Origin: Leisingera sp. M658
GTDB taxonomy: Bacteria; Pseudomonadota; Alphaproteobacteria; Rhodobacterales; Rhodobacteraceae
Direction of reading: 5' to 3'
Length of the DNA: 64,000 nt
NCBI RefSeq assembly: GCF_025144145.1
Contig: NZ_CP083546.1
Coordinates: 509,001 to 573,000, forward strand
Part shown: piece by piece, positions 26,583 through 35,476 of the stretch
Numbering within the stretch: the first letter of the stretch is position 1
Layout: each line of letters starts with the position of its first letter
Translations under genes and position numbers: made by a program
The notes under the pieces: generated by a model
The model's input: the letters and a program-made list of their open reading frames with translations, nothing else
Told to the model about the DNA's origin: nothing
The model's database searches: none

Positions 26583-27041
26583 ATGGCTCTGGACGAAACA
26601 GATCGTCGCATTCTCTCGGTGCTGCAAAAGCAGGGCCGCATCTCCAACGCCGACCTGTCGGAGCGGGTGAACCTGTCAGCCTCGGCCTGCCACCGGCGGG
26701 TGCAGCGGCTGGAGGCTGACGGGTATATCCGTGATTATGTTGCGCTGCTGGATGCGCGCAAGATGAACGTGCCGACCACGGTGTTTGTCGAGATCACCCT
26801 GTCCGGCCAAGCGGATGAGGTGCTGGACGCGTTTGAAAAAGCGGTGTCGCGGATACCGGATGTGCTGGAATGCCACCTGATGGCGGGTACGGCGGATTAC
26901 ATCCTTAAGGTTGTGGCGGAAAACACCGAGGACTTCGCCCGCATCCACCGCCAGCATCTGGCGCGGCTGCCGGGGGTGGCGCAGATGCAATCGAGTTTTG
27001 CGCTGCGCACGGTGTTCAAGACCACGGCGCTGCCGGTTTAA
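26583..27041 (+). CDS. Lrp/AsnC-family regulator of ald
   Basis: A 152-residue regulator. N-terminal HTH: LDETDRRILSVLQKQGRISN then ADLSERVNLSASACHRRVQR (residues 2-41). The C-terminal RAM domain (about 65-145) contains VLECHLMAGTADYILKV, the usual amino-acid-binding region. It is divergent from ald, so it almost certainly acts as the alanine-responsive activator (AldR/Lrp type) of alanine catabolism. Confidence 0.95.
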   Translation: MALDETDRRILSVLQKQGRISNADLSERVNLSASACHRRVQRLEADGYIRDYVALLDARKMNVPTTVFVEITLSGQADEVLDAFEKAVSRIPDVLECHLMAGTADYILKVVAENTEDFARIHRQHLARLPGVAQMQSSFALRTVFKTTALPV

Positions 27042-27260
27042 TGCAGCTTTGATGCTGATGGCCGGGTCCGGGGCTTTTGCGCTTGAACCCCGGTGGAAAT
27101 TCCGGTTGCCTTGGGGGAAGGCGCAGCCGGGGCCGCATGATTGCCGCCGGTGCTGCGGCGACTGCTGTCTGCTGCCGCCCCGGCCGCGTGACATCAAACA
27201 GTCGCATGCCGCCCGTATAAGGCGGCGTTTGCACGACCTGACAAGGAAGGAACCCTGCCC

Positions 27261-28178
27261 GTGACCCGCGAATTTGAAACCGCATCCCTGGACTGGCTGG
27301 AAGCGGAGCTGCAGGACACGCTGGACGAGGATATCGAGATTGAATTCTCGGAACCGATGCTGAGCCAGGAGATCCGCAAGATCTACCGCGAACAGCACCC
27401 GGAAATGCTCGACCGGCAAATCTATTTCCGCAACCTTTTGCGATTGCAGGCAGAGCTGATCAAGGTCCAGGACTGGGTGCAGAACTCGGGTGCCAAGGTT
27501 TGCATTCTGTTCGAAGGCCGCGACGCGGCGGGCAAAGGCGGGGTGATCAAGCGGATCACCCAGCGGCTGGACCCGCGGGTTGCGCGAGTAGTGGCGCTGC
27601 CGGCGCCGAACCGCCGCGAGCAAAGCCAATGGTATTTTCAGCGCTATGTGCCGCATCTGCCGGCGGGGGGCGAGATCGTTCTGTTCGACCGCTCCTGGTA
27701 CAACCGGGCGGGCGTCGAGCGGGTGATGGGCTTTGCCAGCGACGACCAGGTTGATCAGTTCTTTCAGGACGTTCCGGAATTTGAACGGATGCTGGTGCGG
27801 TCGGGCATTATCCTGCTGAAATACTGGTTCTCGATCACTGACGAGGAACAGCAGCTGCGGTTCATGATGCGCATCCATGATCCGATGAAGCAGTGGAAAC
27901 TGTCGCCGATGGATCTGGAAAGCCGGATCCGCTGGGAACAGTATACCAAGGCCAAGGAAGAGATGTTCAAGCGCACCAACATCCCTGAGGCACCCTGGTA
28001 CATCGTTGAAGGTAATGACAAAAAACGTGAACGGCTGAATTGCATCGAACACCTTTTGACCAAGATCCCCTATGAGGAGGTGCCGCACGAAAAGGTGGAC
28101 CTGCCAGACCGCAAGTACAATCCCGACTACGAGCGCCAGGTGCTGCCGGATGAATTGTATGTGCCCAAGATCTATTGA
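27261..28178 (+). CDS. ppk2: Polyphosphate kinase 2
   Basis: A 305-residue PPK2-family kinase that transfers phosphate between polyphosphate and nucleoside di- or monophosphates. The start is GTG 27261 with GGAAGGAA 9-10 nt upstream. Walker A is FEGRDAAGKGGVIKRI near residues 84-99; the lid region is RSWYNRAGVERVMGF near 146-160, and the family block PAPNRREQSQWYFQRYVPHL lies between them. The length suggests the single-domain class I form, which usually makes NTP from NDP. Confidence 0.93.
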   Translation: MTREFETASLDWLEAELQDTLDEDIEIEFSEPMLSQEIRKIYREQHPEMLDRQIYFRNLLRLQAELIKVQDWVQNSGAKVCILFEGRDAAGKGGVIKRITQRLDPRVARVVALPAPNRREQSQWYFQRYVPHLPAGGEIVLFDRSWYNRAGVERVMGFASDDQVDQFFQDVPEFERMLVRSGIILLKYWFSITDEEQQLRFMMRIHDPMKQWKLSPMDLESRIRWEQYTKAKEEMFKRTNIPEAPWYIVEGNDKKRERLNCIEHLLTKIPYEEVPHEKVDLPDRKYNPDYERQVLPDELYVPKIY

Positions 28179-28216
28179 GGCCAGTTAAGGGCCTGGCTCC
28201 CGGCGTTGAAATTGCA

Positions 28217-28242
28217 AAAGGGCGCACCAAGGCGCGCCCTTT
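28217..28242. terminator. Bidirectional terminator between ppk2 and the CAP-RTX gene
   Basis: AAAGGGCGC pairs with GCGCCCTTT around an 8-nt loop in the 84-bp gap between convergent genes. Confidence 0.75.
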
Positions 28243-28262
28243 CCACGGTTGCCCGGCGAGGA

Positions 28263-29315
28263 TCAGAACAGGAAGTCGCTGGCCTGAAGCTCCTGCTCTG
28301 TGATGCCGCTGAGCAGCAGGCTGTCGCCATCGCTGTCGCTGATCAGCAGGCCGGCATTGGTCTGGCTGGTGTGATTGGTCATCAGGTCGCTGAAGCCGGT
28401 GATACCTGTCGCCGCGCCCAGATCAATGCGCTCGCCGCTGGCATCCGGGTTGAAATCACTCACAGTGTCATCGCCGCCGCTGAAGATGAAGAGGTCGCCG
28501 CCGCCCTTGCCGGCCAGCTTGTCGTTGCCGCTGCCGCCGTCCAGGGTGTCTTTGCCGCGACCGCCGAACAGTTTGTCCTTGCCGCTGCCGCCGTTCAGCT
28601 CATCCGCGCCGTTGTTGCCGCGCAGCGTGTCGTTGCCTGAGCCGCCGTTCAATTCGTCGCCGCCGGCCTTGCCGTTCAGCTTATCCCGGCCTTCGCTGCC
28701 GTCGAGGCGGTCCTGGCCGCTGCTGCCGGTCAGCGTGTCATTGCCGCCGAGACCATCCAGGCTGCCGGCGCTGCCGAGGGTCAGGGCATCGTTTCCGGAG
28801 GTGGCGCCAGTGCCGGTATTGCCGCCGGAGCCTCCGCCATTGCCGCCGCCGGACCCGGAATCCAGCTGCAGGTCCGCGCTGGTGCGGGCGAAGTTCTGGG
28901 TGACCATCACCGCATCCCAGCCGTTGAAATTGCCCTGTTCGATGCCGATGCCGATCACCTCGACATTTGCGTTGAGGATGTTGGCGCGGTGACCGGGGCT
29001 GTTCATCAGCGATTCGTGCAGGTTGACGACATCGTCGGCCAGCCCGGCGGCGCCGCGTTCGCTTTGCCAGGCGATGTTCTCGGCCCAGGTCCAGCTGCCG
29101 GAGAACTGAAAGCCGGCATCTTTCATCCGGTCGCCGGCGCTGGAGCCGCCAGAGCCGGTGTGGGAGAAGACATCCTGCTGCAGCATCCATTCGCTGTGGT
29201 CTTCGGCCGAATCGTTCAGGCGCAGCTCCAGCTGGACCGGGTTGAGCCCGCGCGACGTGCGCTCGGCGTTGATCAGGTCGAGCATCTGGCGCTCGAGTTG
29301 GCTTGCCTGTGACAT
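28263..29315 (-). CDS. Type I-secreted CAP-domain protein with RTX repeats
   Basis: A 350-residue extracellular protein. Residues about 5-150 form a CAP/SCP domain: [48 protein letters not shown] and [20 protein letters not shown]. The region about 165-185 is a Gly/Ser linker. About 185-300 carry consecutive RTX nonapeptides ([39 protein letters not shown]) that bind calcium, and the end ELQASDFLF is the hydrophobic-acidic tail expected for type I secretion. There is no Sec signal peptide, as expected. No dedicated exporter genes are adjacent. The role of bacterial CAP domains is not settled. Confidence 0.88.
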   Translation of the reverse strand: MSQASQLERQMLDLINAERTSRGLNPVQLELRLNDSAEDHSEWMLQQDVFSHTGSGGSSAGDRMKDAGFQFSGSWTWAENIAWQSERGAAGLADDVVNLHESLMNSPGHRANILNANVEVIGIGIEQGNFNGWDAVMVTQNFARTSADLQLDSGSGGGNGGGSGGNTGTGATSGNDALTLGSAGSLDGLGGNDTLTGSSGQDRLDGSEGRDKLNGKAGGDELNGGSGNDTLRGNNGADELNGGSGKDKLFGGRGKDTLDGGSGNDKLAGKGGGDLFIFSGGDDTVSDFNPDASGERIDLGAATGITGFSDLMTNHTSQTNAGLLISDSDGDSLLLSGITEQELQASDFLF

Positions 29316-30034
29316 CTGTAACTGCTCCGTGAGTGTGCCGGCTGTGCGGCGGTGCTCTCTTCGGTTAACGGAAATTTAAGGCGCCGAAAGGGCCGGAAGG
29401 TGCAGCAGCGGAATTGCGGCAAAGCTCTGCCCGTCGCATGGGGGCGGATACGCGGATTCCTGCGCGCGCGGCGGCCGCGGGCAGCGCTGTGCAACTGCTG
29501 GCAGGGCATCGGCGCAATCCTGCTGCGGGGCAACGGGCCGGGCAGCGCAGGATTCGGGGGGCAGCTGCCGTCAGGAGACAGGTTTGTGCCGCAAAATCAG
29601 CCGAAGAAAGGGGGGGGCCGGGCACCGTCGGGGGGAAGCTGTCGGTGCCCGGCAATACTGAAAACCCGGAGAGGCAATGTCTTGTTTGCAGGGACCAAGA
29701 CAGGCGCCGGTTCGTTTGGGGGGGGAGACGCGGCCTGCCCCGGGTTTCAATGAACCGGGTGTTCCAATCCCGGACGGCGGGGCAGTGTTTAGGGAAACGC
29801 ATCAGATTTGCCCTGCCGTATACCCTGTATAGCAGAGAAAATTAACGAAATACACCCTAAAGATGTAATTCGGGCAAAATTGCGGTATTTCTGTGTATCC
29901 ACTTAAGAAACGGCATTTTCTTAAGCGGCAGAAATGACAAACCCCCGAGGCAGAGCCGCGGGGGTCGTCTGAACTTAAGTTCCGGCTGGTCGCAAGACCG
30001 GCCCAGTGCTGTCCAAAGCCGGACGGCCTGCTGC
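29316..30034. other. Long gap: no gene supported; contains rpsU downstream region
   Basis: Open frames here are composition-driven and none resembles a protein I know. From 29800 the DNA becomes A/T-rich. A 9-bp inverted repeat CTTAAGAAA/TTTCTTAAG (29902-29925, 6-nt loop) lies just outside the rpsU terminator. A short RNA could be encoded here but I see no direct evidence. Confidence 0.4.
29941..29965 (-). terminator. Terminator of rpsU
   Basis: On the minus strand ACCCCCG pairs with CGGGGGT followed by TTGTC, 70 bp after the rpsU stop. Confidence 0.65.
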
Positions 30035-30241
30035 TTAGAGCAAACCTTCGCGCTGGAGCTTCTTACGTGCCAGTTTCCGGGCACGGCGGATCGCTTCAGC
30101 TTTCTCGCGCGCTTTTTTCTCGGACGGCTTCTCGAAATGTTGCTTGAGCTTCATTTCGCGGAATACGCCTTCACGCTGCAGCTTTTTCTTCAGGGCACGA
30201 AGCGCCTGATCGACATTGTTGTCGCGAACACTAACCTGCAT
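30035..30241 (-). CDS. rpsU: 30S ribosomal protein S21
   Basis: A 68-residue, very basic small-subunit protein. The beginning [20 protein letters not shown] and the closing run [17 protein letters not shown] are those of S21. It contacts the anti-Shine-Dalgarno region of 16S rRNA and supports initiation. It is a single gene with its own terminator. Confidence 0.97.
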   Translation of the reverse strand: MQVSVRDNNVDQALRALKKKLQREGVFREMKLKQHFEKPSEKKAREKAEAIRRARKLARKKLQREGLL

Positions 30242-30359
30242 GTGGTTTTCACCACCTTTCTAAGTATGAGTTGCAAGGAAATTGCAGGAAGTGGCCGTAT
30301 AGCAAAGGCCGGCTATTTTGTCTAGTAGGGTATCAGGACGCTGAAAGCGGGAGGGTGAA

Positions 30360-31061
30360 ATGACCGACGACCAGGATCGCGCGCAGGACGATATCAAGGA
30401 AAAGCTGCTGGATGCGGCGTTGAATCATGTGCCGTTTGACGGCTGGTCCGAGGTGACATTCCGGGCCGCCTGCGAGGACGTGCAGGTGGCTGAAGTGCTG
30501 GCCCATGCGGTTTGCCCGCGCGGCGGGGTGGACCTGGCGCTGGCCTATCACGCCCGCGGCGATTCGCGGATGCTGGCGCGGCTGGACGCCGAGGACCTGT
30601 CCGGCCTGCGGTTCCGCGACAAAGTGGCGGCGGCGGTACGGTTCCGGCTGGAAGCCGTGGATGACAAGGAAGCGGTGCGCCGCGGCACAACGCTGCTGAC
30701 ACTGCCGCAATATGCCGGCGACGGGATCAAGGCGATCTGGGGCACTTGCGATCTGATCTGGGAGACGCTGGGCGACGGCTCGGATGATCTGAACTGGTAT
30801 ACCAAGCGCGCATCGCTGGCCGGGATCTATTCCGCCACAGTGCTGTTTTGGCTGGGCGATGACAGCCTGGGCCATCAGGCGACGTGGGAGTTTCTTGACC
30901 GCCGGATCGGCAATGTGATGGATTTTGAGAAGCTGAAGGCCGGGCTGCAGAAAAATCCGCTTTTGAAGCCGTTCCTGGTGGGGCCGAACTGGCTGGCCGA
31001 GCAGATCAAACCGCCCAAGGGCCGCGACGGCCTGCCGGGCTCTTTGAACCCGCGGCGGTGA
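30360..31061 (+). CDS. COQ9-family protein (ubiquinone biosynthesis)
   Basis: A 233-residue protein of the COQ9 family with a TetR-like helical fold that binds lipid rather than DNA; it assists hydroxylation/deamination steps of ubiquinone synthesis. The start has GGGAGG upstream. Features are KEKLLDAALNHVPFDGWSEV at the N-terminus and ATVLFWLGDDSLGHQATWEF LDRRI-type C-terminal helix that forms the lipid-binding part. The presence of COQ9 is characteristic of alphaproteobacteria. It is isolated from other ubi genes. Confidence 0.92.
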   Translation: MTDDQDRAQDDIKEKLLDAALNHVPFDGWSEVTFRAACEDVQVAEVLAHAVCPRGGVDLALAYHARGDSRMLARLDAEDLSGLRFRDKVAAAVRFRLEAVDDKEAVRRGTTLLTLPQYAGDGIKAIWGTCDLIWETLGDGSDDLNWYTKRASLAGIYSATVLFWLGDDSLGHQATWEFLDRRIGNVMDFEKLKAGLQKNPLLKPFLVGPNWLAEQIKPPKGRDGLPGSLNPRR

Positions 31062-31389
31062 GTGGCACAGTGAAAGCAAGGTTTTCGGCAGCCTGAAGCG
31101 CATTGCGCAAATGTGTCATGCTCCATGCTGCTCCCCCGGTGCAGTATTGATCATCTGCATTGGGAAACTGCATCTTTGCCGGGTGGCCGTGAACCGCCGG
31201 ATCACCGTTCCATTAACCCCAATTAAATCGCTGCCGCACTATGCAGAAGTTGCTGCCGCAATGCGGATGCGGGTGCTGCTCAGCATGTGTGAAGGCTGTG
31301 CTCCGGCGGATGCCGGCCAGTTTTCGAATCTTGCAGCCGGAACCAGCAGCATCACGTGAATTCAGAAACCTAATCTGAGGGACTTATTC
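31062..31389. other. Gap upstream of the CheD-like gene
   Basis: 328 bp with no supported gene. A/T-rich stretches (cattaaccccaattaaatcg, 31210-31229) could hold a promoter. A frame at 31111-31359 exists but resembles nothing and is likely chance. Confidence 0.35.
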
Positions 31390-31815
31390 ATGGGAAAAGT
31401 GAGCGTTAAAATCGGCGGGTTCGGACACAGCGACAAATGGGACCCGCTTGAGACCTCGGGCCTGGGCGACTGCATCTGTCTGGTGGCCTATGACAAGAAC
31501 AAGCAGGTCGGCACGATGTACCACTTCGTGACGACGCCCTGCCGCAGCGGCCCTGCCGAGAATATTCAGATCGACGACAAGCCGCTGAAGGCGGCGAAGG
31601 GAAAGCTGGACAAGGCCTTTAAGGCAGGCCACCCGAAGGGGACCAAAATCACCGGATACCATGTCAAGCTTGGCAAAGAGTGGACCGCTAACAAGTACTT
31701 CAAAGGTGACCCGAACAAGGCCTTGACCGCGGCGTGCAAAAGTATCTTCAAGGCCGCTCCCAAGCTCTCAGGCGCAAAGGCCGCATTTGACTGCAGCACC
31801 GGCAAACTGACATGA
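31390..31815 (+). CDS. Stand-alone CheD-like (glutamine deamidase fold) protein
   Basis: A 141-residue Lys-rich cytoplasmic protein with GAGGGA 9 nt before the ATG. Residues 20-50 read LETSGLGDCICLVAYDKNKQ then VGTMYHFVTT. This aligns without gaps to the catalytic segment of the chemoreceptor deamidase CheD (T-x-G-L-G-S-C ... G-x-M-x-H): Thr22, Cys28 and His45 have the same spacing as the Thr21-Cys27-His44 triad of Thermotoga CheD. The end, AFDCSTGKL, also matches the CheD C-terminal pattern. CheD deamidates Gln of chemoreceptors, but no che, mcp or flagellar gene lies in the window, and the conserved Ser before Cys is Asp here. The target protein is therefore unknown. The high Lys content differs from its neighbours. 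Confidence 0.6.
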   Translation: MGKVSVKIGGFGHSDKWDPLETSGLGDCICLVAYDKNKQVGTMYHFVTTPCRSGPAENIQIDDKPLKAAKGKLDKAFKAGHPKGTKITGYHVKLGKEWTANKYFKGDPNKALTAACKSIFKAAPKLSGAKAAFDCSTGKLT

Positions 31816-32159
31816 ACCGGGCATCCGCACTGGCGAAGCTCCTGTAAGCCTCATCGGCGTCCCGCTTGACGCGATCTCCTGCGGCGCCCCGTTTTTCTTG
31901 CGCAATTGGCAGCCTGTTGGGTTGCCAATTGCGCGTCTGTGCTTCTGCTTGCAATCTCCAAGCGGATTTCGGGACTCCGTCTGCAAAAGGCTGCTTTGGC
32001 CTGCGCGGTTGCCCGGAACCTGCCAAGGCCTTGGCCAGCTCTGTCTAAGAATTCCGGCTGCAGTCAGCGTGAGCTGCAGCGGCGACAATCAGGCAACGAG
32101 GAAACCGCGTGCAGGTTTCCGGTGCTATAGGGATTGCGGTTCAGGGCTGCATCGCTTGA
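31816..32159. repeat. Intergenic DNA with a 12-bp perfect inverted repeat
   Basis: GCGCAATTGGCA (31900-31911) is mirrored by TGCCAATTGCGC (31923-31934) with an 11-nt loop, about 85 bp after the CheD-like gene. No gene is supported around it. It may serve as terminator or mark an old element end, since IS91 debris begins 225 bp further on. Confidence 0.5.
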
Positions 32160-32390
32160 TCAGCAAACCGAACGGCTGCGTGACGCCAGGGAATGCAAAT
32201 AAGCTGCGTTGTTCTGATAAGCAATCCCGGCGGTCCGGGCTGGCCGGGTGAAGACCACATAGAAGTATCCGGCCGGCAAAAGATCTTCCATGCGCGCCTG
32301 CATCCAATCCTGCGCCGCAGCGCCCTGGCGCTTTGGGCTTTACCGGTTGCGGCCCGGGAACGTCCAGCCTCTTGGCTGTGCCTCACGGTA
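32160..32390 (-). mobile_element. Second IS91-family remnant
   Basis: On the minus strand, 32388-32345 reads REAQPRGWTFPGRNR (C-terminal part of the IS91-associated tyrosine recombinase, compare REARPEGWLFPGKPK in the remnant near 9.2 kb). After a deletion, 32318-32160 reads AAQDWMQARMEDLLPAGYFY then VVFTRPA and IAYQNNAAYLH, the zinc-proximal start of the IS91 transposase. The same recombinase-transposase order as at 8316-9632, but a smaller and different deletion product. Confidence 0.7.
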
Positions 32391-32506
32391 GTCGCCGCGG
32401 AACAGGCCGGGCATTCCGCAAAGCAGCCTTAGCAGGGCGCCTTTGCTGTTTGCGCTCACCCGGGCGGGTGCTAGGCAAGGGGCAAGGATCAGGAGGACGA
32501 ATTGCC

Positions 32507-33490
32507 ATGACAGAGATGATGCGCGCGGTGGAGATCACCAAACCCGGCGGGCCGGAAGTGCTGCAGCCTTGCCAGCGCCCGGTGCCGCAACCGGGCCACG
32601 GCGAAGTAGTGATCAAGGTGGCCTATGCCGGGGTGAACCGGCCTGATGCGCTGCAGCGCGCGGGCGCCTATGATCCGCCCAAGGGTGCCAGCGACCTGCC
32701 GGGGCTGGAAGCCTCGGGCGAGGTGATGGCTGTGGGCGCAGGCGTCAGCGGCATCCGCGTGGGCGATCTGGTCTGCGCGCTGCTGCCCGGCGGCGGCTAT
32801 GCGGAATATGTGGCTGCTCCAGCCGCCCATTGCCTGCCGGTGCCTGCCGGACTGGATCTGAAACAGGCGGCCTGCCTGCCGGAGACGTTTTTCACCGTCT
32901 GGTCCAATGTCTTCACCCGCGGCGGGCTGAAAGCGGGCGAGCGGTTCCTGGTGCATGGCGGCTCTTCCGGGATCGGCACCACGGCGATCCAGCTGGCCAA
33001 GGCCTTTGGTGCGCGGGTGTTTTCCACCGCCGGATCGGATGCGAAATGCCAGGCCTGCCTGGATCTCGGCGCCGAACGCGCAATCAACTACCGCGACGAG
33101 GATTTCGTCAAGGTTCTAAAGGGTGAAGGCGGCGCTGATCTGGTCCTCGACATGGTCGGCGGCGACTATATCCCGCGCAATGTGAAGGCAATGGCCGAAG
33201 ACGGCCGCCTGGTGCAGATCGCCTTTCTGCAGGGGCCGAAGGTAGAGCTGAACTTTGCCCTGATGATGGTCAAGCGGCTGACCCTGACCGGCTCGACCCT
33301 GCGGCCGCAAAGCGACCTGGCCAAGGCGCAGATTGCCGGGGACCTGCGCGAAGCGGTCTGGCCCTTGATCGAAGCTGGCAAGGTGGCACCGGTGATGGAC
33401 AGCGAATTTGCACTGGAGCAGGCCGCCGCTGCACACACGCGGATGGAAAGCTCCGGCCATATCGGCAAGATTGTTTTGAAAGTGGGCTGA
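32507..33490 (+). CDS. NAD(P)H-quinone oxidoreductase (PIG3/zeta-crystallin type)
   Basis: A 327-residue MDR-superfamily oxidoreductase without the catalytic zinc residues. ATG 32507 has AGGAGGA 9 nt upstream; the frame extends further up only by chance. GroES-like N-terminal domain (VAYAGVNRPDALQRAGAYDP PKG, DLPGLEASGEV), then the Rossmann domain with FLVHGGSSGIGTTAIQLAKA (about 147-166), which binds NADPH. It matches the PIG3-like quinone oxidoreductase subfamily. Likely role: reduction of quinones or enones in detoxification. Confidence 0.9.
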   Translation: MTEMMRAVEITKPGGPEVLQPCQRPVPQPGHGEVVIKVAYAGVNRPDALQRAGAYDPPKGASDLPGLEASGEVMAVGAGVSGIRVGDLVCALLPGGGYAEYVAAPAAHCLPVPAGLDLKQAACLPETFFTVWSNVFTRGGLKAGERFLVHGGSSGIGTTAIQLAKAFGARVFSTAGSDAKCQACLDLGAERAINYRDEDFVKVLKGEGGADLVLDMVGGDYIPRNVKAMAEDGRLVQIAFLQGPKVELNFALMMVKRLTLTGSTLRPQSDLAKAQIAGDLREAVWPLIEAGKVAPVMDSEFALEQAAAAHTRMESSGHIGKIVLKVG

Positions 33491-33514
33491 AACTTCAGAG
33501 TGCCTGACACAGAA

Positions 33515-33540
33515 GGGCCGGCAGATCTGCCGGCCCATTT
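33515..33540. terminator. Bidirectional terminator
   Basis: GGGCCGGCAGATCTGCCGGCCC is a 22-bp perfect palindrome followed by ATTTT, between the convergent quinone oxidoreductase and DUF2189 genes. Confidence 0.85.
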
Positions 33541-33556
33541 TGATATGCGGATGTCC

Positions 33557-34414
33557 TTACTGCACGGCGCGCCGGTACAAATGCCAGGTCGCGTGCCCCA
33601 GCACCGGCACGACAATGATCAGCCCGGCCAGGAAGGGAATTGCGCCAACCACCAGCGCGGTGCCAACGATGACACCCCAAGTCATGCAAATCACCGGGTT
33701 CTTGCGCAGCACCTTGATTGAGGTGGCCACGGCCACCGGCAGGCCCACATGGCGGTCCAGCAGCAGCGGAAAGGACACCAGGCTCATCGCCAAAGCGGCA
33801 AAGGCAAAGACCGCGCCCGTGATGCCGCCTGCAATGGCCATGATCCAGCCCTCGCGGGTGGTCACCACTTCCGCAGCAAAGCCCAGGATCGAGGCCGGCG
33901 GTTCCGGCCCCAGGGTGCGGCTGTAGATCATGTCAGCGGCCACCAGCCAAACAATGAACAGCACTGCCAGATACAGCCCAAGCACCAGAATGCCGCCAAA
34001 CGCAGGCGAGCGAATGACGCCGAAGGCGTCCATCCAGCGCGGCTCGAACCCGGCTTCACGGCGCGAAGACATTTCATAAAGCCCAACCGCGGCCACCGGG
34101 CCAAGGATCGCAAAACCCATGATCATCGGCACGATCAGGGGCAGCAAATTCATCGACAGGCTCATTACGATCAGCGTGATGCCGATCAGCGGATAAAACA
34201 GCACCAGGAACATGGCATCGCTGCGGCAGGCGGCAAAGTCCTCCAGTCCGGCGGCCAGCGAATGTATGATGTCGTCCATGGTGAGGGTGCAGGCCTTGGG
34301 CAGTTCCTTGACACCGTCGCTGCCCATCTCTTCGACCGTCTGGCCGATATGCTGCCCCGTGGATTCTGCCCCCTGCAGAAGCCAGCTGAGCGGGTTCCCG
34401 ATTGTCTTTGCCAT
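33557..34414 (-). CDS. DUF2189 integral membrane protein
   Basis: A 285-residue inner-membrane protein with about six transmembrane helices, for example LVLFYPLIGITLIVMSL, LLPLIVPMIMGFAILGPVAA, ILVLGLYLAVLFIVWLVAAD and the closing VIVGTALVVGAIPFLAGLII. The family block (FYPLIG ... GLYEMSSRREAGFEPRWMDAF) is that of DUF2189. Function is unknown; some members lie beside cytochrome oxidase genes, which is not the case here. Confidence 0.87.
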   Translation of the reverse strand: MAKTIGNPLSWLLQGAESTGQHIGQTVEEMGSDGVKELPKACTLTMDDIIHSLAAGLEDFAACRSDAMFLVLFYPLIGITLIVMSLSMNLLPLIVPMIMGFAILGPVAAVGLYEMSSRREAGFEPRWMDAFGVIRSPAFGGILVLGLYLAVLFIVWLVAADMIYSRTLGPEPPASILGFAAEVVTTREGWIMAIAGGITGAVFAFAALAMSLVSFPLLLDRHVGLPVAVATSIKVLRKNPVICMTWGVIVGTALVVGAIPFLAGLIIVVPVLGHATWHLYRRAVQ

Positions 34415-34620
34415 GCGCTTCTTCCTCCTCGCTGACCATAACGGAAGTGCCGTTCAGGCAGGGCCGGGCGCGGCACGTTTCATTATACTAGCACAAAACC
34501 CCGGGAAGTGTGGATCACAGGCCATTTATTGCCGCGCGCGCAGCGGGGCAGGGGCACTCCCGGCAAAGGGGCCGGGGGGCGGCTGTGCGGATCACGCGGT
34601 CTGACAAAGGCGCGGGTTCT

Positions 34621-34684
34621 GCTTCTTTCTGGTCAAAAACACCCCAGGGTGAATTGGCCGTTAGGCCAAGAGGGGCAGCGCCCC
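34621..34684 (+). repeat. Dispersed intergenic repeat, copy A
   Basis: The stretch from GCTTCTTTCTGGT to GAGGGGCAGCGCCCC is repeated with few differences at 52990-53053, in the same orientation. Shared blocks include GGTGAATTGGCCGT and AGGCCAAGAGGGGCAGCGCC, which contains the hairpin GGCCGttaGGCC and the palindrome GGGGCAGCGCCCC. Confidence 0.85.
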
Positions 34685-34701
34685 TGTACCCGCCCTCAAT
34701 C

Positions 34702-35346
34702 TTAGCGCACCGGCGCGAGGCGGGCGTTTTTCAACGTGCAGTCGCGGATTGCATCCCGCCCGCAAGGCACCGGCTGCAGTGTTTTCGACAGGCAGATGCG
34801 GGCTTCCTGGATGGCGCCGATGCGGCAGGTGATGGTCAGGCTGTCCGGCGCCAGACTTGGGTTTTCCTTGAGAAAAGCTTCCTCAACAACGGCGGCGGGC
34901 AGGGTCACGGGCTTGTCCAGCTTGCGAAAGACGGCGGGGCGGACCACGCGCCGGTAGGCTTCGCGCATCAGGGTGTAATAGGCCCTTGCGCTGAGGCCGG
35001 AACAGGTGCCGTGTTTCTTCCACTGATGCCAGGCCAGGCCGGGGCTGCCCATGATATCCGCCATCTCGCGGCTCATGCGGCGGCTCGGCGGCGCCTCTGC
35101 GGAACGGCAGTAACTGGGCCAGCCGCGATGGAATTGCGGCCATAGCCCGTGCAGGGTCCAGCCATAGTCATAGCGCGCCTTGCATTGCTCTGCGCGGCGT
35201 GCATCGCCTTCCTGCTCGCACCAGTTCGGCGACCAGCTGAGCGCCAGCACGTAATAGTCGAACTCCCCGGCCGGCTCGCCCTCTGCTGCGGCAAGGGTGG
35301 CAAAACCGGCCAAAACAGCCGCCAGCCCCAGCAATAACTTGCGCAT
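34702..35346 (-). CDS. Secreted ribonuclease T2 family enzyme
   Basis: A 214-residue exported RNase. Signal peptide MRKLLLGLAAVLAGFATLAAA. The two catalytic segments are present: CAS1 LHGLWPQF (His near residue 65) and CAS2 WHQWKKHGTCS (about 106-116, with His, Glu position replaced by Gln-Trp context and Lys-His). Cys residues suited to disulfides are spread along the chain. The enzyme should degrade RNA outside the cytoplasm through 2',3'-cyclic phosphates; the CpdB-like gene at 50859 could use such products but is far away. Confidence 0.9.
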   Translation of the reverse strand: MRKLLLGLAAVLAGFATLAAAEGEPAGEFDYYVLALSWSPNWCEQEGDARRAEQCKARYDYGWTLHGLWPQFHRGWPSYCRSAEAPPSRRMSREMADIMGSPGLAWHQWKKHGTCSGLSARAYYTLMREAYRRVVRPAVFRKLDKPVTLPAAVVEEAFLKENPSLAPDSLTITCRIGAIQEARICLSKTLQPVPCGRDAIRDCTLKNARLAPVR

Positions 35347-35476
35347 TGGCCTCTTTCCTTATGCAATGAAGCCGACTATACAGGCCTGAAGTTCCCCGAC
35401 AACGGAAACCAGACCCCGAAAGCGGGGCAGCCTTGATCCAGGCGGCGGGGAAGATGTGTTTTAAGGAGATGAGCGC

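Noticed and set aside
25220-26719. A 499-codon plus-strand ORF opposite ald
   Set aside because: It is the complement of ald and crosses the divergent promoter; there is no protein signature.
29352-29845. Overlapping plus-strand ORFs in the gap before the CAP-RTX gene
   Set aside because: Arg/Gly/Ala-rich composition on several frames at once indicates G+C-driven open frames, not genes.
31111-31359. An 82-residue ORF before the CheD-like gene
   Set aside because: No ribosome-binding site, no recognisable domain and many Cys/Met of random appearance.
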